Of a stretch of DNA of 64,000 nucleotides, positions 17,515 to 28,147 are shown one piece after another (within the stretch, counting starts at the first letter, position 1; every line of letters starts with the position of its first letter). Where the stretch lies: NCBI RefSeq assembly GCF_945890115.1, contig NZ_CAMDCK010000001.1, positions 62,001 to 126,000 on the forward strand, given 5' to 3'. The position numbers and the translations under genes are program-made. Source of the DNA: Sphingorhabdus sp. EL138. Its GTDB lineage: Bacteria > Pseudomonadota > Alphaproteobacteria > Sphingomonadales > Sphingomonadaceae. Under the pieces are notes generated by a model. It ran no database searches. It was not told the DNA's origin and saw nothing but the letters and a program-made list of their open reading frames with translations.

Positions 17515-20355
17515 TTACCCACCAACAACATCCGCACACCGACCGCACAATGCACCATCGTCGACAACCTCAGGCAGATGCCGCCAGCAACGACCGCATT
17601 TGTGGTTGGTGGTGGGAGCGACAACGGCGCGTTCGCCCTGAGCTACTGACGCAACAATAAACAGTTCTGCCATAAGGGCCTCGCGACCGGCGACAATTGG
17701 AGACGGGTACACAACAGCCGCTTCAAGACTCGAGCCAATGATCTTCTCTCTCCGGAGAATTTCAATTTCCTTCAGAATCGCTTCGCGGACTCGCCGAATG
17801 GCTTCCCATTCACCCGCAAATGAAGCTCCAACAGCATCAGGTTTGTCAAAAGCGCCGAAATCTAAGGTCGGCACCGCCGGCCAATCCGAAAAATGCACGC
17901 TGTGTTCATCGGGGAAGCGCGTTTGCCACACTTCTTCGCTGGTGAAGACCAACACCGGCGCGGCATAGCGCACCAGTGCGTGGAACAAGGTGTCGAGCAC
18001 GGTGCGATACGCCATCCGCTTGTCACTGGTCGGCGCGTCGCAATAGAGGCAATCTTTGCGGATATCGAAGAAGAAGGCCGACAGGTCTTCGTTGCAAAAC
18101 TCGGTCAGCAAACGGACATAAGTATTGAAGTCAAAGTCATTGACGGCGACCTTCAACTTCGCATCCATGTCGGCGAGCAGATGGAGCATATACCGCTCCA
18201 GTTTCGGCATGTCCGCCACCGCTACCTTTTCGGCATTCGAAAACCCGTCGAGCGCGCCCAGCAGATAGCGGAAGGTGTTGCGCAATTTGCGATATTGGTC
18301 GGACACGCCAGCAAGGATTTCCTTGCCGATCCGGTGATCCTCGGTGAAGTCCACGGTCAACGCCCACAGCCGCAAGATGTCCGCGCCATTATCACGCATC
18401 AGGTCCAACGGGTTGATCGTGTTGCCCAAGGATTTGGACATTTTCATGCCCTTTTGGTCCATGGTAAAACCATGCGTCAGCACCGCGTTATAGGGCGCAC
18501 GGCCCCGCGTGCCGCAGCTTTGCAGCAGGCTTGATTGGAACCAGCCGCGATGCTGGTCGCTACCTTCCAAATAAAGATCAGCAGGCCATTGCAAATCAGG
18601 CCAGCGTCCGCTTTCGAGCACAAAGGCATGCGTGCAGCCCGAATCGAACCAGACATCCAAAATGTCCGTCACGCGCTCATAATCCGCCAAGGCATAATCG
18701 CTGCCCAGATATTCTTGCGCGCGTTCGTCGCTCCAGCCATCGACGCCGTTTTCGCGAATACCCGCGATGATGCGTGCGTTCACGCCTGCGTCGCAGAGAT
18801 ATTGGCCGGACTTGCGATCCACAAAAAGCGTGATCGGCACGCCCCATGCGCGTTGGCGCGACAGCACCCAATCGGGACGGCCTTCGACCATCGCAGTGAT
18901 GCGGTTCTGGCCCTTTTCGGGCACCCAGCGGGTTTCCGAAATCGCAGTCATCGCTTTTTCACGCAGCGTGCCATCGACGGTGGCTTTGTCCATCGGCACA
19001 AACCATTGCGGGGTGCAACGGTAAATGACCTTCGCCTTCGACCGCCAGCTATGCGGATAGCTGTGCTTGTAATCCGCCGACGCCGCGAGCAATCCACCAG
19101 CTTCGTGCAAAGCCGCGCAGATCGGGCCATCGGGCGCGTTGAACTTGGGGTTGATGACGCTGCCCTCACCGCCCAGCCAGAGCCAATCGGCGCGATATTT
19201 GCCATCGCCTTCGACCGCGAAGACCGGTTCAATGCCATTGGCCTTGCACAGGTCGAAATCATCCTCGCCATGGTCAGGCGCCATATGGACAAGCCCGGTG
19301 CCGCTGTCAGTGGTAACGAAATCGCCCGCGAGCATTGGGCGGGGCTTAGCAAAGAAACCGCCGAGTTCGTGCATTGGATGGCGGACGATGGTTCCGGCTA
19401 GTTCGGAGCCTTTGCCGGACCAGAATTGTGTTGTTATACCAAACGCTTCGCCTGTAACCAAAAATTGACCAGCTTCTGTAGATGTCGGTTCCGCTGTCTT
19501 CGGGTGAATACGCTTGTTAAATTCGCCCGCCAACGCGGATGCCACTAGGATCGAACGACCCTCATATTTAAAGGCTATGTATTCAACATCCGGCCCATAA
19601 GCGATCGCCTGATTGACCGGAATCGTCCACGGCGTCGTTGTCCAGATCACCGCATGTGCGTCAACCAACTCCGCAATCGGGCTCTCAACAATCTCAAACG
19701 CCACATCGATCTGCGTGGATGTGATGTTCTCATATTCAATCTCAGCCTCGGCCAACGCGGTCTTTTCAACCGGCGACCACATCACGGGCTTCGCGCCGCG
19801 ATAGAGCTGACCGCTTTCGGCGAACTTCAACAACTCGGCAACAATCGTCGCCTCGGCCTGAAAATCCATCGTCAGATAGGGATTGTCCCAATCGGCATTG
19901 ATGCCCAGCCGCTTTAATTGCTCGCGCTGCGTATCGACCCAATTTTGCGCATAAGCGCGGCATTCGGCACGAAACTCTTGCTGCGGCACTTCATCCTTGT
20001 TGAGCTTTTTCTTGCGATATTGCTCCTCAACCTTCCACTCGATGGGCAGGCCGTGGCAATCCCAGCCGGGCACATAAGGCGCGTCTTTGCCCAACAATGT
20101 CTGCGTGCGGACAACCATGTCTTTCAGAATATGGTTCAGCGCATGGCCAATATGCATGTCGCCATTGGCGTAAGGCGGGCCATCATGCAGGATGAACTTT
20201 TCGCGCCCACGGCGGCGATTGCGCAACTCGGCGTAGAAATCCTGCTCTTGCCAGCGTGCGAGAATGCCCGGCTCCTTCTGCGGAAGGCCAGCCTTCATAG
20301 GGAAATCTGTTTTCGGCAGGAAAACGGTGTCGCGATAGTCGATAGGATCAGTCAT
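17515..20355 (-). CDS. ileS: Isoleucine--tRNA ligase
   Basis: DGPPYANGDMHIGHALNHILKDMV HIGH motif, KMSKSLGNTI KMSKS motif. Confidence 0.98.
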   Translation of the reverse strand: MTDPIDYRDTVFLPKTDFPMKAGLPQKEPGILARWQEQDFYAELRNRRRGREKFILHDGPPYANGDMHIGHALNHILKDMVVRTQTLLGKDAPYVPGWDCHGLPIEWKVEEQYRKKKLNKDEVPQQEFRAECRAYAQNWVDTQREQLKRLGINADWDNPYLTMDFQAEATIVAELLKFAESGQLYRGAKPVMWSPVEKTALAEAEIEYENITSTQIDVAFEIVESPIAELVDAHAVIWTTTPWTIPVNQAIAYGPDVEYIAFKYEGRSILVASALAGEFNKRIHPKTAEPTSTEAGQFLVTGEAFGITTQFWSGKGSELAGTIVRHPMHELGGFFAKPRPMLAGDFVTTDSGTGLVHMAPDHGEDDFDLCKANGIEPVFAVEGDGKYRADWLWLGGEGSVINPKFNAPDGPICAALHEAGGLLAASADYKHSYPHSWRSKAKVIYRCTPQWFVPMDKATVDGTLREKAMTAISETRWVPEKGQNRITAMVEGRPDWVLSRQRAWGVPITLFVDRKSGQYLCDAGVNARIIAGIRENGVDGWSDERAQEYLGSDYALADYERVTDILDVWFDSGCTHAFVLESGRWPDLQWPADLYLEGSDQHRGWFQSSLLQSCGTRGRAPYNAVLTHGFTMDQKGMKMSKSLGNTINPLDLMRDNGADILRLWALTVDFTEDHRIGKEILAGVSDQYRKLRNTFRYLLGALDGFSNAEKVAVADMPKLERYMLHLLADMDAKLKVAVNDFDFNTYVRLLTEFCNEDLSAFFFDIRKDCLYCDAPTSDKRMAYRTVLDTLFHALVRYAAPVLVFTSEEVWQTRFPDEHSVHFSDWPAVPTLDFGAFDKPDAVGASFAGEWEAIRRVREAILKEIEILRREKIIGSSLEAAVVYPSPIVAGREALMAELFIVASVAQGERAVVAPTTNHKCGRCWRHLPEVVDDGALCGRCADVVGG

Positions 20356-20418
20356 GTTAGAAGCGCCTTTAGCGTAAAGATGAGGAGAATTGAAACCTCC
20401 TTGTCACTCCACGCGTGT

Positions 20419-20509
20419 GTCATTCCCGCGAATGCGGGAATCCATGGCATGACATGTCAGCGAAAACTGCGCAGACAGACCATGGACCCCCGATCAAGTC
20501 AGGGGTGAC
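20419..20509. repeat. Composite REP-like inverted repeat pair
   Basis: GTCATTCCCGCGAATGCGGGAATCCATGG ... ACCATGGACCCCCGATCAAGTCAGGGGTGAC. Confidence 0.8.
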
Positions 20510-20599
20510 AAATGGTATAACTATCAATTATCGCCATGCACGCAGAGTAAATACACCGCATCGGACTACCGCCGCAACGCCGGGCCAAGCTCTTCGATA

Positions 20600-21532
20600 T
20601 TATGCGCTCAATATCCGGCGGGCTTCGTCGCAATCCTTCGCCATTTGCTTTATCAGTGCGTCCAGACTGTCAAACTTCGCCTCCCCGCGAATGAAGGCGT
20701 GGAATTCGATTTCGATATTCTTGTCATATAAATCTTCAGCAAAGTCGAAGAAATGCGGCTCAAGCAATTCCTTGGGCGGGTCAAAGGTTGGGCGGATGCC
20801 CAGATTTGCCGCGCCGTTTAGCACGCGGCCATCGGGCAAACGGCCCTTCACCGCATAAATGCCGTAACGCGGGCGCAGATAATGGCCCATGTCGATATTG
20901 GCGGTTGGAAAGCCCAGAAGACGACCGTTTTTGTCGCCATGCTGGACGATACCTTGCACAGTAAAGGGTCGCGTCAACAAGGCGGTGGCGGTTGCGCAGT
21001 TGCCATCTTGCAATGCCGTGCGGACGCGGCTTGACGAGATGATGCCCGCGTCATCGACCACTGGGCCCATCGCCGTCGCGGAAAGCCCGTGCACGCCACC
21101 AATATCGCGCAGCACATCGATATTGCCGCCGCGCGCTTTGCCAAAGGTGAAGTCTTCGCCGGTAACGACAGCCGAAAACCCAAGCCGTTCGACAAGTAAT
21201 TTAACGATGAAATCTTCCGCGCTGGTCGCCGCCAGTTCAGCATCAAAATCAAACACCAACATGGCGTCCGCGCCCGCATTTTCGAACAAAAGCTGCCGCT
21301 GGTCCAATGTCGTCAACCGGAACCAAGGCGATTGCGGCGCGAAAAAGCGCACGGGGTGCGGATCAAATGTGGCAATGATGGCGGGACGGCCTGCTGCCTT
21401 CGCCTGCGCGATGGCCGCGCCCGCGACAGCCTGATGCCCCAGATGAAAGCCGTCGAAATTGCCCAAAGCGACCACAGCGCCGCGCAAGGCATCGGGCATG
21501 CGATCTTTGGCGGAAAGGCGGGGGATCATCAT
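20600..21532 (-). CDS. ribF: Bifunctional riboflavin kinase/FAD synthetase
   Basis: VALGNFDGFHLGHQAV; GDKNGRLLGFPTANI; LNGAANLGIRPTF. Confidence 0.96.
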   Translation of the reverse strand: MMIPRLSAKDRMPDALRGAVVALGNFDGFHLGHQAVAGAAIAQAKAAGRPAIIATFDPHPVRFFAPQSPWFRLTTLDQRQLLFENAGADAMLVFDFDAELAATSAEDFIVKLLVERLGFSAVVTGEDFTFGKARGGNIDVLRDIGGVHGLSATAMGPVVDDAGIISSSRVRTALQDGNCATATALLTRPFTVQGIVQHGDKNGRLLGFPTANIDMGHYLRPRYGIYAVKGRLPDGRVLNGAANLGIRPTFDPPKELLEPHFFDFAEDLYDKNIEIEFHAFIRGEAKFDSLDALIKQMAKDCDEARRILSA

Positions 21533-21581
21533 GTCAATATTACCCTAGCCCTGAGCCGTCAGTGCGATAGCACTGGCGAAA

Positions 21582-21619
21582 GTCGAAGGGCGGTATTGCG
21601 CAAATGGCCGCCCTTCGAC
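21582..21619. repeat. Perfect 12-bp-arm inverted repeat
   Basis: GTCGAAGGGCGG-TATTGCGCAAATGG-CCGCCCTTCGAC between ribF and the dipeptidase gene. Confidence 0.8.
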
Positions 21620-21670
21620 GGACGCAGCCGCTGCGCGACTGCTGCTCAAGGCTGCGGTTAAGGGGGAACA

Positions 21671-22864
21671 TCATTGCGCATTCACCTTCGGCACCAAGCC
21701 AGCGCGAATAACGCGCAGCGCATTTTCGCCCATGGCGGCGCGAATTTCGGCTGCGGTAAACCCTTCGTCCAGCAACGCTTGCGTCACCTGAACCAATTGC
21801 GATGTGTCGAACCGCACGGTGGTCGCTCCATCATAATCTGAACCTAAGGCGACATGCTCTATGCCCACCAGATCGCGGACATGCTTCATTGCTTTTGCTG
21901 CCGCGCGCGGGCTGGTGTCGCACAAGGCGCCGTCCCAATACCCAATGCCAATGATGCCGCCGGTTTTGGCCACACCGCGCACTTCGTCATCGGTCAAGTT
22001 GCGGTTGACCTTACAGGTCGCCTGCACGCCGCCATGGCTGGAGACGACCGGACGTGTGGCCATCGCCAACACTTCGGCAACGCCGCTATGCGACAAATGG
22101 GCGATGTCGATGATCATGCCCTTGACTTCCATCCGCTTGACAATGTCGCGGCCAAAGGGGGTCAAGCCGCCTTTTTTCAAGCCATGCATCGAACCCGCCA
22201 GTTCATTGTCAAAGAAATGGGTCAGGCCAGCCATACGAAAACCAGCGTCATACAAACGGTCGAGATTGCTCGCCTTCCCTTCCAGATTTTGCAGACCTTC
22301 AATAGTCAGCATGGCGCCGACGGGGCGCTTCTCTTTCTGCCGCGCGGCCAGCAAAGCATCCAACTGGCCTGCGGTATCAACAGCCTTGATCGCATTATCG
22401 GACGCATCAACTGCAGCATCACGCTTTTGGGCATGATATAAGGAACGCTCGGCCAAAGAGCTCCAAGCCTTCACTGGCTGCAACTGCGCAATGGTCAATA
22501 AGGTGATGTTGTCGCTGTCGGCACCATTACCATCATAATTCTGGTTCTTTGGTGTCTTTGTCACGGACGAGAACAATTGCAGTGCGACATTGCCGTCTTG
22601 CAAACGCGGCAAATCCATATGGCCGCGCGACGCACTGTCGTTTAGGTCGCGGTTCCACATCAATGTGTCGCTGTGCAGGTCAACGATGTTGAGCGTATTG
22701 TGCAAAGCCTTGGCCTCATCGCTGACCGCGATCAGTGGCTTGCCATCGATCTGGTTCATTGACCCTTCGACATAGCCAGGTGCAAAGCCGAAAAAGCCGA
22801 CAGCCGCCACGGCAATCAACGTCGCCGGTATCCAGATTTTCTTGCGCATAATGCCCCCTATCAC
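21671..22864 (-). CDS. Membrane dipeptidase, peptidase family M19
   Basis: NIVDLHSDTLMWNRDL metal-binding motif, IDIAHLSHSG, SSHGGVQA, GSDYDGA; N-terminal TM. Confidence 0.92.
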   Translation of the reverse strand: MIGGIMRKKIWIPATLIAVAAVGFFGFAPGYVEGSMNQIDGKPLIAVSDEAKALHNTLNIVDLHSDTLMWNRDLNDSASRGHMDLPRLQDGNVALQLFSSVTKTPKNQNYDGNGADSDNITLLTIAQLQPVKAWSSLAERSLYHAQKRDAAVDASDNAIKAVDTAGQLDALLAARQKEKRPVGAMLTIEGLQNLEGKASNLDRLYDAGFRMAGLTHFFDNELAGSMHGLKKGGLTPFGRDIVKRMEVKGMIIDIAHLSHSGVAEVLAMATRPVVSSHGGVQATCKVNRNLTDDEVRGVAKTGGIIGIGYWDGALCDTSPRAAAKAMKHVRDLVGIEHVALGSDYDGATTVRFDTSQLVQVTQALLDEGFTAAEIRAAMGENALRVIRAGLVPKVNAQ

Positions 22865-22872
22865 CCCGACGT

Positions 22873-23370
22873 TTAGACTGCAGCCCGCCGCAACAATGTT
22901 ACAAAATCATACGCAGGAGCGCCGCCTTGCGCGGCATGGCTCTCCCGCGCCATTTCTTGCCAGACCGACATGTCAAACGCCGCAACGGTCGCGTCACCAT
23001 CGGGGCTGGCCGCGATTTCGGTAAGCTCAACGCGGTCGGCCAGCGGCAGGAACAGGTTGTAGATTTCGGCGCCACCGATGACGCAGACATGTGGTCCATT
23101 GGCGCGCTTCAATGCCTCCTCGACCGAGTGCACAACTTCGGCGCCCTCTTCTTCCCAATCTTGGTCGCGAGTCAGCACGATATGGCGGCGGCCCTCCAAC
23201 AGCCCCGGCAGGCTGTCAAAGGTCTTGCGTCCCATAATCATGGGACGCCCCTTGGTCACTTGCTTAAAATGCCGCAGGTCGGCCGGGATATGCCATGGCA
23301 TGCCGCCATCCTTCCCGATTGTTCCATTACAGGCGCGGGCGAGGACAAGAACGATTTCGGGATGATTCAT
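22873..23370 (-). CDS. folA: Dihydrofolate reductase
   Basis: IGKDGGMPWHIPADLRHFKQVTKGRPMIMGRKTFDSLPG. Confidence 0.96.
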   Translation of the reverse strand: MNHPEIVLVLARACNGTIGKDGGMPWHIPADLRHFKQVTKGRPMIMGRKTFDSLPGLLEGRRHIVLTRDQDWEEEGAEVVHSVEEALKRANGPHVCVIGGAEIYNLFLPLADRVELTEIAASPDGDATVAAFDMSVWQEMARESHAAQGGAPAYDFVTLLRRAAV

Positions 23371-23393
23371 GCGCCCGTCTTGCCGACTTTTTC

Positions 23394-24464
23394 TTACCTA
23401 TACAAGCGGGTGACATGGCCTATTTTTCGGCCCGGTCGCGCTTCGGCCTTGCCATATAGATGCAGATGCGCCGCAGGGTCAGCCAAAATTTGTTCAAAGC
23501 GATCGCCATCGCTGCCAATAAGATTTTCCATTTCCACGCGTTGCGCCACTGTTTCGGTGGATCCAAGCGGTAGTCCGCAAATGGCGCGAATATGGTTTTC
23601 AAACTGGCTCGTGACTGCGCCCTCAATGGTCCAATGTCCGCTATTGTGCACGCGGGGCGCGATTTCGTTGAACAACGGGCCTTGTCCGCTGGCGAAGAAT
23701 TCAGCGGTAAAGACGCCGACATAATCCAGCGCCGATGCGACCGCGGCGGCCATATCCCGCGCCGCTTGTTGTTGGCTTTCGACCAATGGTCCGGACGGCA
23801 GTGTCGATTTTGCGAGGATACCGCCGATATGCAAATTTTGCGAACTGTCCCAAAAACGGATTTCACCGTCTTGACCGCGGACCAATATCACCGAGAATTC
23901 TGCATCAAACGACACCATGGCTTCGGCGATGAGCGGCTGTTCGCCTGTGCGTTCCCACGCACCTGCTACGTCCCCATCGTCGGTGATCCGCGACTGGCCT
24001 TTGCCGTCATAGCCCATGCGGATTGTTTTGAGGACGCAAGGGATGCCAACGGCCGCAATTGCAGCCGCCAGGCCGCTTTCGTCCTGCGCAACCGCAAACT
24101 CCGCCGTTTTTCCGCCAAGGGCGCGGACAAACTGCTTTTCGACAGCGCGGTCCTGCGCCACTTCAAGCGCCTTAAGCGGCGGGTATACCGAAACAAGCCC
24201 AGTGATCGATTCCAGCGGCGTCACGGGCACATTTTCAAATTCAAAAGTCACCACGTCACAGGCCATTGCAAATGCCTTCAGCGCCGCCAGATCATCATAT
24301 TCCGCGACCGTATAAGCGGCAGCGACATCGCTGGCGACATTGTCCCCCGGCGGCGCGTAAATATGGCAACGATAGCCCAATTGCGCAGCCGCAGTCGCCA
24401 GCATGCGGCCAAGCTGACCACCGCCCAATATGCCAATCGTCGATCCCGGGGGTAACGCCGCCAT
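23394..24464 (-). CDS. purK: 5-(carboxyamino)imidazole ribonucleotide synthase
   Basis: IGILGGGQLGRMLATAAAQLGY; ATP-grasp core; EIAPRVHNSGHWTIEG. Confidence 0.97.
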   Translation of the reverse strand: MAALPPGSTIGILGGGQLGRMLATAAAQLGYRCHIYAPPGDNVASDVAAAYTVAEYDDLAALKAFAMACDVVTFEFENVPVTPLESITGLVSVYPPLKALEVAQDRAVEKQFVRALGGKTAEFAVAQDESGLAAAIAAVGIPCVLKTIRMGYDGKGQSRITDDGDVAGAWERTGEQPLIAEAMVSFDAEFSVILVRGQDGEIRFWDSSQNLHIGGILAKSTLPSGPLVESQQQAARDMAAAVASALDYVGVFTAEFFASGQGPLFNEIAPRVHNSGHWTIEGAVTSQFENHIRAICGLPLGSTETVAQRVEMENLIGSDGDRFEQILADPAAHLHLYGKAEARPGRKIGHVTRLYR

Positions 24465-24473
24465 AAATGAACC

Positions 24474-24962
24474 TTATTCAGGCGTTTCGGCGACCGAAGC
24501 CGTCTGTGCCGCGCGCCAAGCGTCCAACCGCTCGGCCAGTGCGGCATCTTCATTCGCCAACATGGCCGCCGCCAAAAGCGCGGCGTTTGTTGCGCCCGCT
24601 TTGCCGATGGCCAATGTGCCAACCGGAATGCCAGCGGGCATTTGCACGATGGACAAAAGGCTATCCATGCCATCCAGCGCCTTCGACTGCACGGGTACGC
24701 CCAGCACCGGCAGGCGCGTCATGGATGCTGCCATACCCGGCAGATGCGCCGCGCCCCCTGCGCCCGCGATAATGCATTTCAGACCGCGGCTAACGGCAGT
24801 TTTGGCATATTCATAAAGACGTTCGGGCGTGCGATGCGCAGACACCACTTTGCATTCATGGGGAATGTGCAGCGCAGCAAGCGTCGCTGAGGCTTCGCGC
24901 ATCGTTTCCCAGTCCGAACGGCTTCCCATGATGATGCCAATGATCGGCGCTGCGTCGGTCAT
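24474..24962 (-). CDS. purE: 5-(carboxyamino)imidazole ribonucleotide mutase
   Basis: [38 protein letters not shown]. Confidence 0.97.
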   Translation of the reverse strand: MTDAAPIIGIIMGSRSDWETMREASATLAALHIPHECKVVSAHRTPERLYEYAKTAVSRGLKCIIAGAGGAAHLPGMAASMTRLPVLGVPVQSKALDGMDSLLSIVQMPAGIPVGTLAIGKAGATNAALLAAAMLANEDAALAERLDAWRAAQTASVAETPE

Positions 24963-25073
24963 ATGTCACTCCCCTGACAAGTTCGTTGGCAATGGCCTTA
25001 GCCTTGTGGTGCAAAAGGCGCAATCCAGCAACGAAGCGTTAACCGTCAACCCGCTTATACGCGCAGCGGCATG

Positions 25074-25760
25074 TTATGACCGTTCGGACAGATAGTAATA
25101 TTCACCGTTCAGATGGTCGTCCAATTCATACACGATTGGCTGCCCCGTCGGGATTTCCAAGCCGTTAATGTCCGCATCGGAAATACCCGACAAATGCTTG
25201 ACGAGCGCGCGCAGGCTATTGCCATGCGCCGAAATCAATACGGTTTTTCCAGCCTGTAACTCCGGCACTATCGCGCTATCCCAATAAGGCAGCACACGGT
25301 TAATGGTGTCTTTAAGGCTTTCAGACGCCGGAATATTGATACCGGCATAACGCGGGTCATTGGACAGGTCATATGGCGACCCTACCGCAAGCGGCGGCGG
25401 CGGAATGTCGAAGCTGCGGCGCCAGATCTTCACCTGATCCTGGCCATGCTTGGCCGCTGTCTCTGCTTTATCCAGGCCCGTTAGCCCGCCATAATGCCGT
25501 TCGTTCAATTGCCAATTTTTGGTTACCGGAACCCATAAACGCCCCATCGCCTCCAACGCCAGATTAAGCGTCTTGATTGCCCGTGTCTGCACGCTGGTAA
25601 AGGCAGTGTCGGGCGCGATGCCCTTTTCCTTCATCAACGCGCCTGCCGCCCAAGCCTCCGCCGCACCCTTTTCGGTGACATCCACATCCCACCAGCCGGT
25701 AAAACGGTTTTCAAGGTTCCATTGCGATTGGCCGTGACGGATGAGGATAAGTTTTGGCAT
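25074..25760 (-). CDS. gpmA: 2,3-bisphosphoglycerate-dependent phosphoglycerate mutase
   Basis: [60 protein letters not shown]. Confidence 0.97.
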   Translation of the reverse strand: MPKLILIRHGQSQWNLENRFTGWWDVDVTEKGAAEAWAAGALMKEKGIAPDTAFTSVQTRAIKTLNLALEAMGRLWVPVTKNWQLNERHYGGLTGLDKAETAAKHGQDQVKIWRRSFDIPPPPLAVGSPYDLSNDPRYAGINIPASESLKDTINRVLPYWDSAIVPELQAGKTVLISAHGNSLRALVKHLSGISDADINGLEIPTGQPIVYELDDHLNGEYYYLSERS

Positions 25761-25869
25761 ATATGATTTCCTAAATTATTTGGTCGGGCCCTAACGCAAA
25801 TTGGTCACATCGCCAAGGTCATGAAACGACTGAAGGGGCTTTTGCGCGCGACCGAGCACACAGCTATAT

Positions 25870-27006
25870 CTACACCATCTCCGCCAAGGTCGCGAGGCAT
25901 TCGCGGGCCAATAAACGGCAGCGTTCGGGGGACCAGCCTTGGTCGGGGTCGTTGCCATGGACGGTGTCCTTGTAGGGCATTTCCAACGTCATGGAGACGC
26001 ATTGATGCGAAGGGCCAAAGCGTTCGGCCAGTTGGTTGGTGGACATGGAAAGATTGGCCCTGCCAGGACCAGCTTTGGTATAACCCAGCTCTGTCTGAAA
26101 ATCGGGGGTGCGCGCCGACAGGCGGTTGATAAAAGCATTATAGCGATCACCCTGATCATCGGTCCATGACGGAATGCCTTCAAACCCAGCCATAAATGCT
26201 GCGGGAATGGCTTCATCGCCATGAATGTCCATCGCCCAATGCACGCCTGATTCATCCATCGCGTTACGGATAGCCAACACTTCGGGGCTGCGCTCTGCCG
26301 ACGGTTCGGCCCATTCGCGGTTCAGGTTTACGCCCAGATAATTGGTGCGCAAATGCCCACGGCAGCTTCCATCCGGATTGCAATTGGGCACAATGTGGAA
26401 GCGGCATTTATCGAGCAGTCGCCGGGTATGCGGGTCGCTGAGGTCCGTCAGCATATCAATGGCGCCTTCGATCCAATATTCGGCCTGCGTCTCGCCGGGA
26501 TGCTGCCGCGCATAGAGCCAGACCTGCGTATCGCCATGGCCCATTTCGAGGCAATCAATCGGCTGGCCTTCGATGCTATGGCCAAGGCAGCGATAGGTCA
26601 CGCCTTCCAGCGATGCCGTCTCGGCAATCAGATCATGGTGCCGTTCCATGCTATAAGGGGCGAAATAAGCAAAGCATGCAAGGTCGCTTGCGGGGGTGTA
26701 ACGGATGGTCAATGTGCCGCCATCTTTTGCCTTGTCATAGGTCGTATCGGCGCGTCCCCAATAATCGCGGTCTTCAGAGACGCAAGCCCGGTAATCGGGC
26801 CAGCCACCGGGATAGGCGCTGCTTTCCAGTCCGGTAATCCGCAATTCCAGTTCTTCGCCTGCGGTACACGCCACGCGGAAGTGAAACCATTGGGCGAATT
26901 CCGAATCCTTGTCCTTGCGGATGCCCAGCGTCGCAACATTGCCATCAATGGCATGAACGATGATGTTACCGCTGTCGAAGGCAGCATTGATATCGGTGAT
27001 CGGCAT
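25870..27006 (-). CDS. M14 family zinc carboxypeptidase (cytosolic carboxypeptidase-like)
   Basis: [17 protein letters not shown] zinc-binding Hxx[30 protein letters not shown]. Confidence 0.9.
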   Translation of the reverse strand: MPITDINAAFDSGNIIVHAIDGNVATLGIRKDKDSEFAQWFHFRVACTAGEELELRITGLESSAYPGGWPDYRACVSEDRDYWGRADTTYDKAKDGGTLTIRYTPASDLACFAYFAPYSMERHHDLIAETASLEGVTYRCLGHSIEGQPIDCLEMGHGDTQVWLYARQHPGETQAEYWIEGAIDMLTDLSDPHTRRLLDKCRFHIVPNCNPDGSCRGHLRTNYLGVNLNREWAEPSAERSPEVLAIRNAMDESGVHWAMDIHGDEAIPAAFMAGFEGIPSWTDDQGDRYNAFINRLSARTPDFQTELGYTKAGPGRANLSMSTNQLAERFGPSHQCVSMTLEMPYKDTVHGNDPDQGWSPERCRLLARECLATLAEMV

Positions 27007-27027
27007 AAAATCTTACTTCCCCACTAT

Positions 27028-27133
27028 GTCATTCCCGCGAAAGCGGGAACCCATGGATTAACCGTGCAGCAAGCTGCGCCGGTATGTTAATATGAAAGCT
27101 CAGCTAATGGACTCCCGCTTTCGCCGGAATGAC
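27028..27133. repeat. Composite REP-like inverted repeat pair
   Basis: GTCATTCCCGCGAAAGCGGGAACCCATGG ... CTAATGGACTCCCGCTTTCGCCGGAATGAC; outer arms are inverted copies about 105 bp end to end. Confidence 0.85.
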
Positions 27134-27146
27134 AATGTCTGGCTGT

Positions 27147-27746
27147 TTATGGCACGCGGATAGTCTCACCCGACACGCCGGGGAAGTCCTTAAACAAGGC
27201 TTCGGCCAATTTTGATGCAGCGATGCCGGGTTGTGCGGCGGGTGAACCGGCCTTGGCAGATTGCAACGCCGTTCCCTCCCAAATCACCATTTGGTCGCTG
27301 CGCCGCAATATGCGGACGGCCAAGCTGGATTGTACCTGTGCCGCTGAACCGCCAGCCAGATTGAAACCAAGGCTAACACCCACTCCCGATCCATAGCTAC
27401 CCGTCGACCCGCCGACGCCAACCGACACGGGCGCGGGCGCAGGGCGGTCGGGGCGGATCACGGTTGCGCCAAAACGCACTTCGGCGATCACGTGGGAATT
27501 TCCGCTATTATCCCGATAGCCGATACGCTGCATTTCGCGTGCAACAGCGGCCAGATAGGGCGATCCGGCAAGTGGCTGGTTCGAAACCGATTCGCCCACA
27601 AGCGCGACAGCAAAGCTGCCCGCGCCATAAGGGACGCCTTCGGCGGCGCGGTTAAAGCGGGTGACCTCGACAGGTCCCGTTGGCACGACGCAAGCGGTTA
27701 ACCCAGTCAGCGCGAGAAGCGACAAAATTCGGGCAATTTTCATCAT
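27147..27746 (-). CDS. DUF4136-like lipoprotein
   Basis: Lipobox ALTGLTACVV; internal Gly-rich GVGGSTGSYGSGVGVSLG. Confidence 0.6.
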   Translation of the reverse strand: MMKIARILSLLALTGLTACVVPTGPVEVTRFNRAAEGVPYGAGSFAVALVGESVSNQPLAGSPYLAAVAREMQRIGYRDNSGNSHVIAEVRFGATVIRPDRPAPAPVSVGVGGSTGSYGSGVGVSLGFNLAGGSAAQVQSSLAVRILRRSDQMVIWEGTALQSAKAGSPAAQPGIAASKLAEALFKDFPGVSGETIRVP

Positions 27747-27898
27747 GCAGATATCCTTAGGCCTGTCATATAGCATATCAAGCGATGTACGGTGGCTGAA
27801 TCCGCAAAAGGGCCAATCCCGCTTGACTTTCCAGTGCCCGACCCATAGGAGCGCGCCTTCAATTCAAGCTTCTTGCATTTATTAGACGGGTAAATCCG

Positions 27899-28024
27899 AT
27901 GAAAGTCGTTAATTCTCTTAAGTCGCTCAAAGGCCGCCATCGCGATAACCGCGTGATTCGTCGCCGTGGCCGCACCTATGTCATCAACAAGACTCAGCCA
28001 CGCTTCAAGGCGCGTCAGGGTTAA
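27899..28024 (+). CDS. rpmJ: 50S ribosomal protein L36 (cysteine-free type)
   Basis: 41 aa [41 protein letters not shown]; absent from the ORF track because it is short. Confidence 0.96.
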   Translation: MKVVNSLKSLKGRHRDNRVIRRRGRTYVINKTQPRFKARQG

Positions 28025-28069
28025 TTTGGCCCTGCCTGCGCAATGCGGGCAGTTGGTTCAGGCAGAATG

Positions 28070-28102
28070 CCGCTCCGAATCTGATTCGTGGGCGGTTTTT
28101 TT
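28070..28102 (+). terminator. Intrinsic terminator downstream of rpmJ
   Basis: CCGCTCCGAAT-CTG-ATTCGTGGGCGG followed by T7. Confidence 0.7.
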
Positions 28103-28147
28103 GCGCCTTAACCTCGATCAAGTCCCTCCGGCGAAGAGGTGCAATGC

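Noticed and set aside
17893-19401. Long plus-strand ORFs (213 and 288 aa) opposite ileS
   Set aside because: Antisense frames of a high-GC, strongly coding gene; no recognisable motifs. ileS on the minus strand is unambiguous.
23592-24455. 287-aa plus-strand ORF opposite purK
   Set aside because: Antisense shadow frame; purK has all ATP-grasp motifs.
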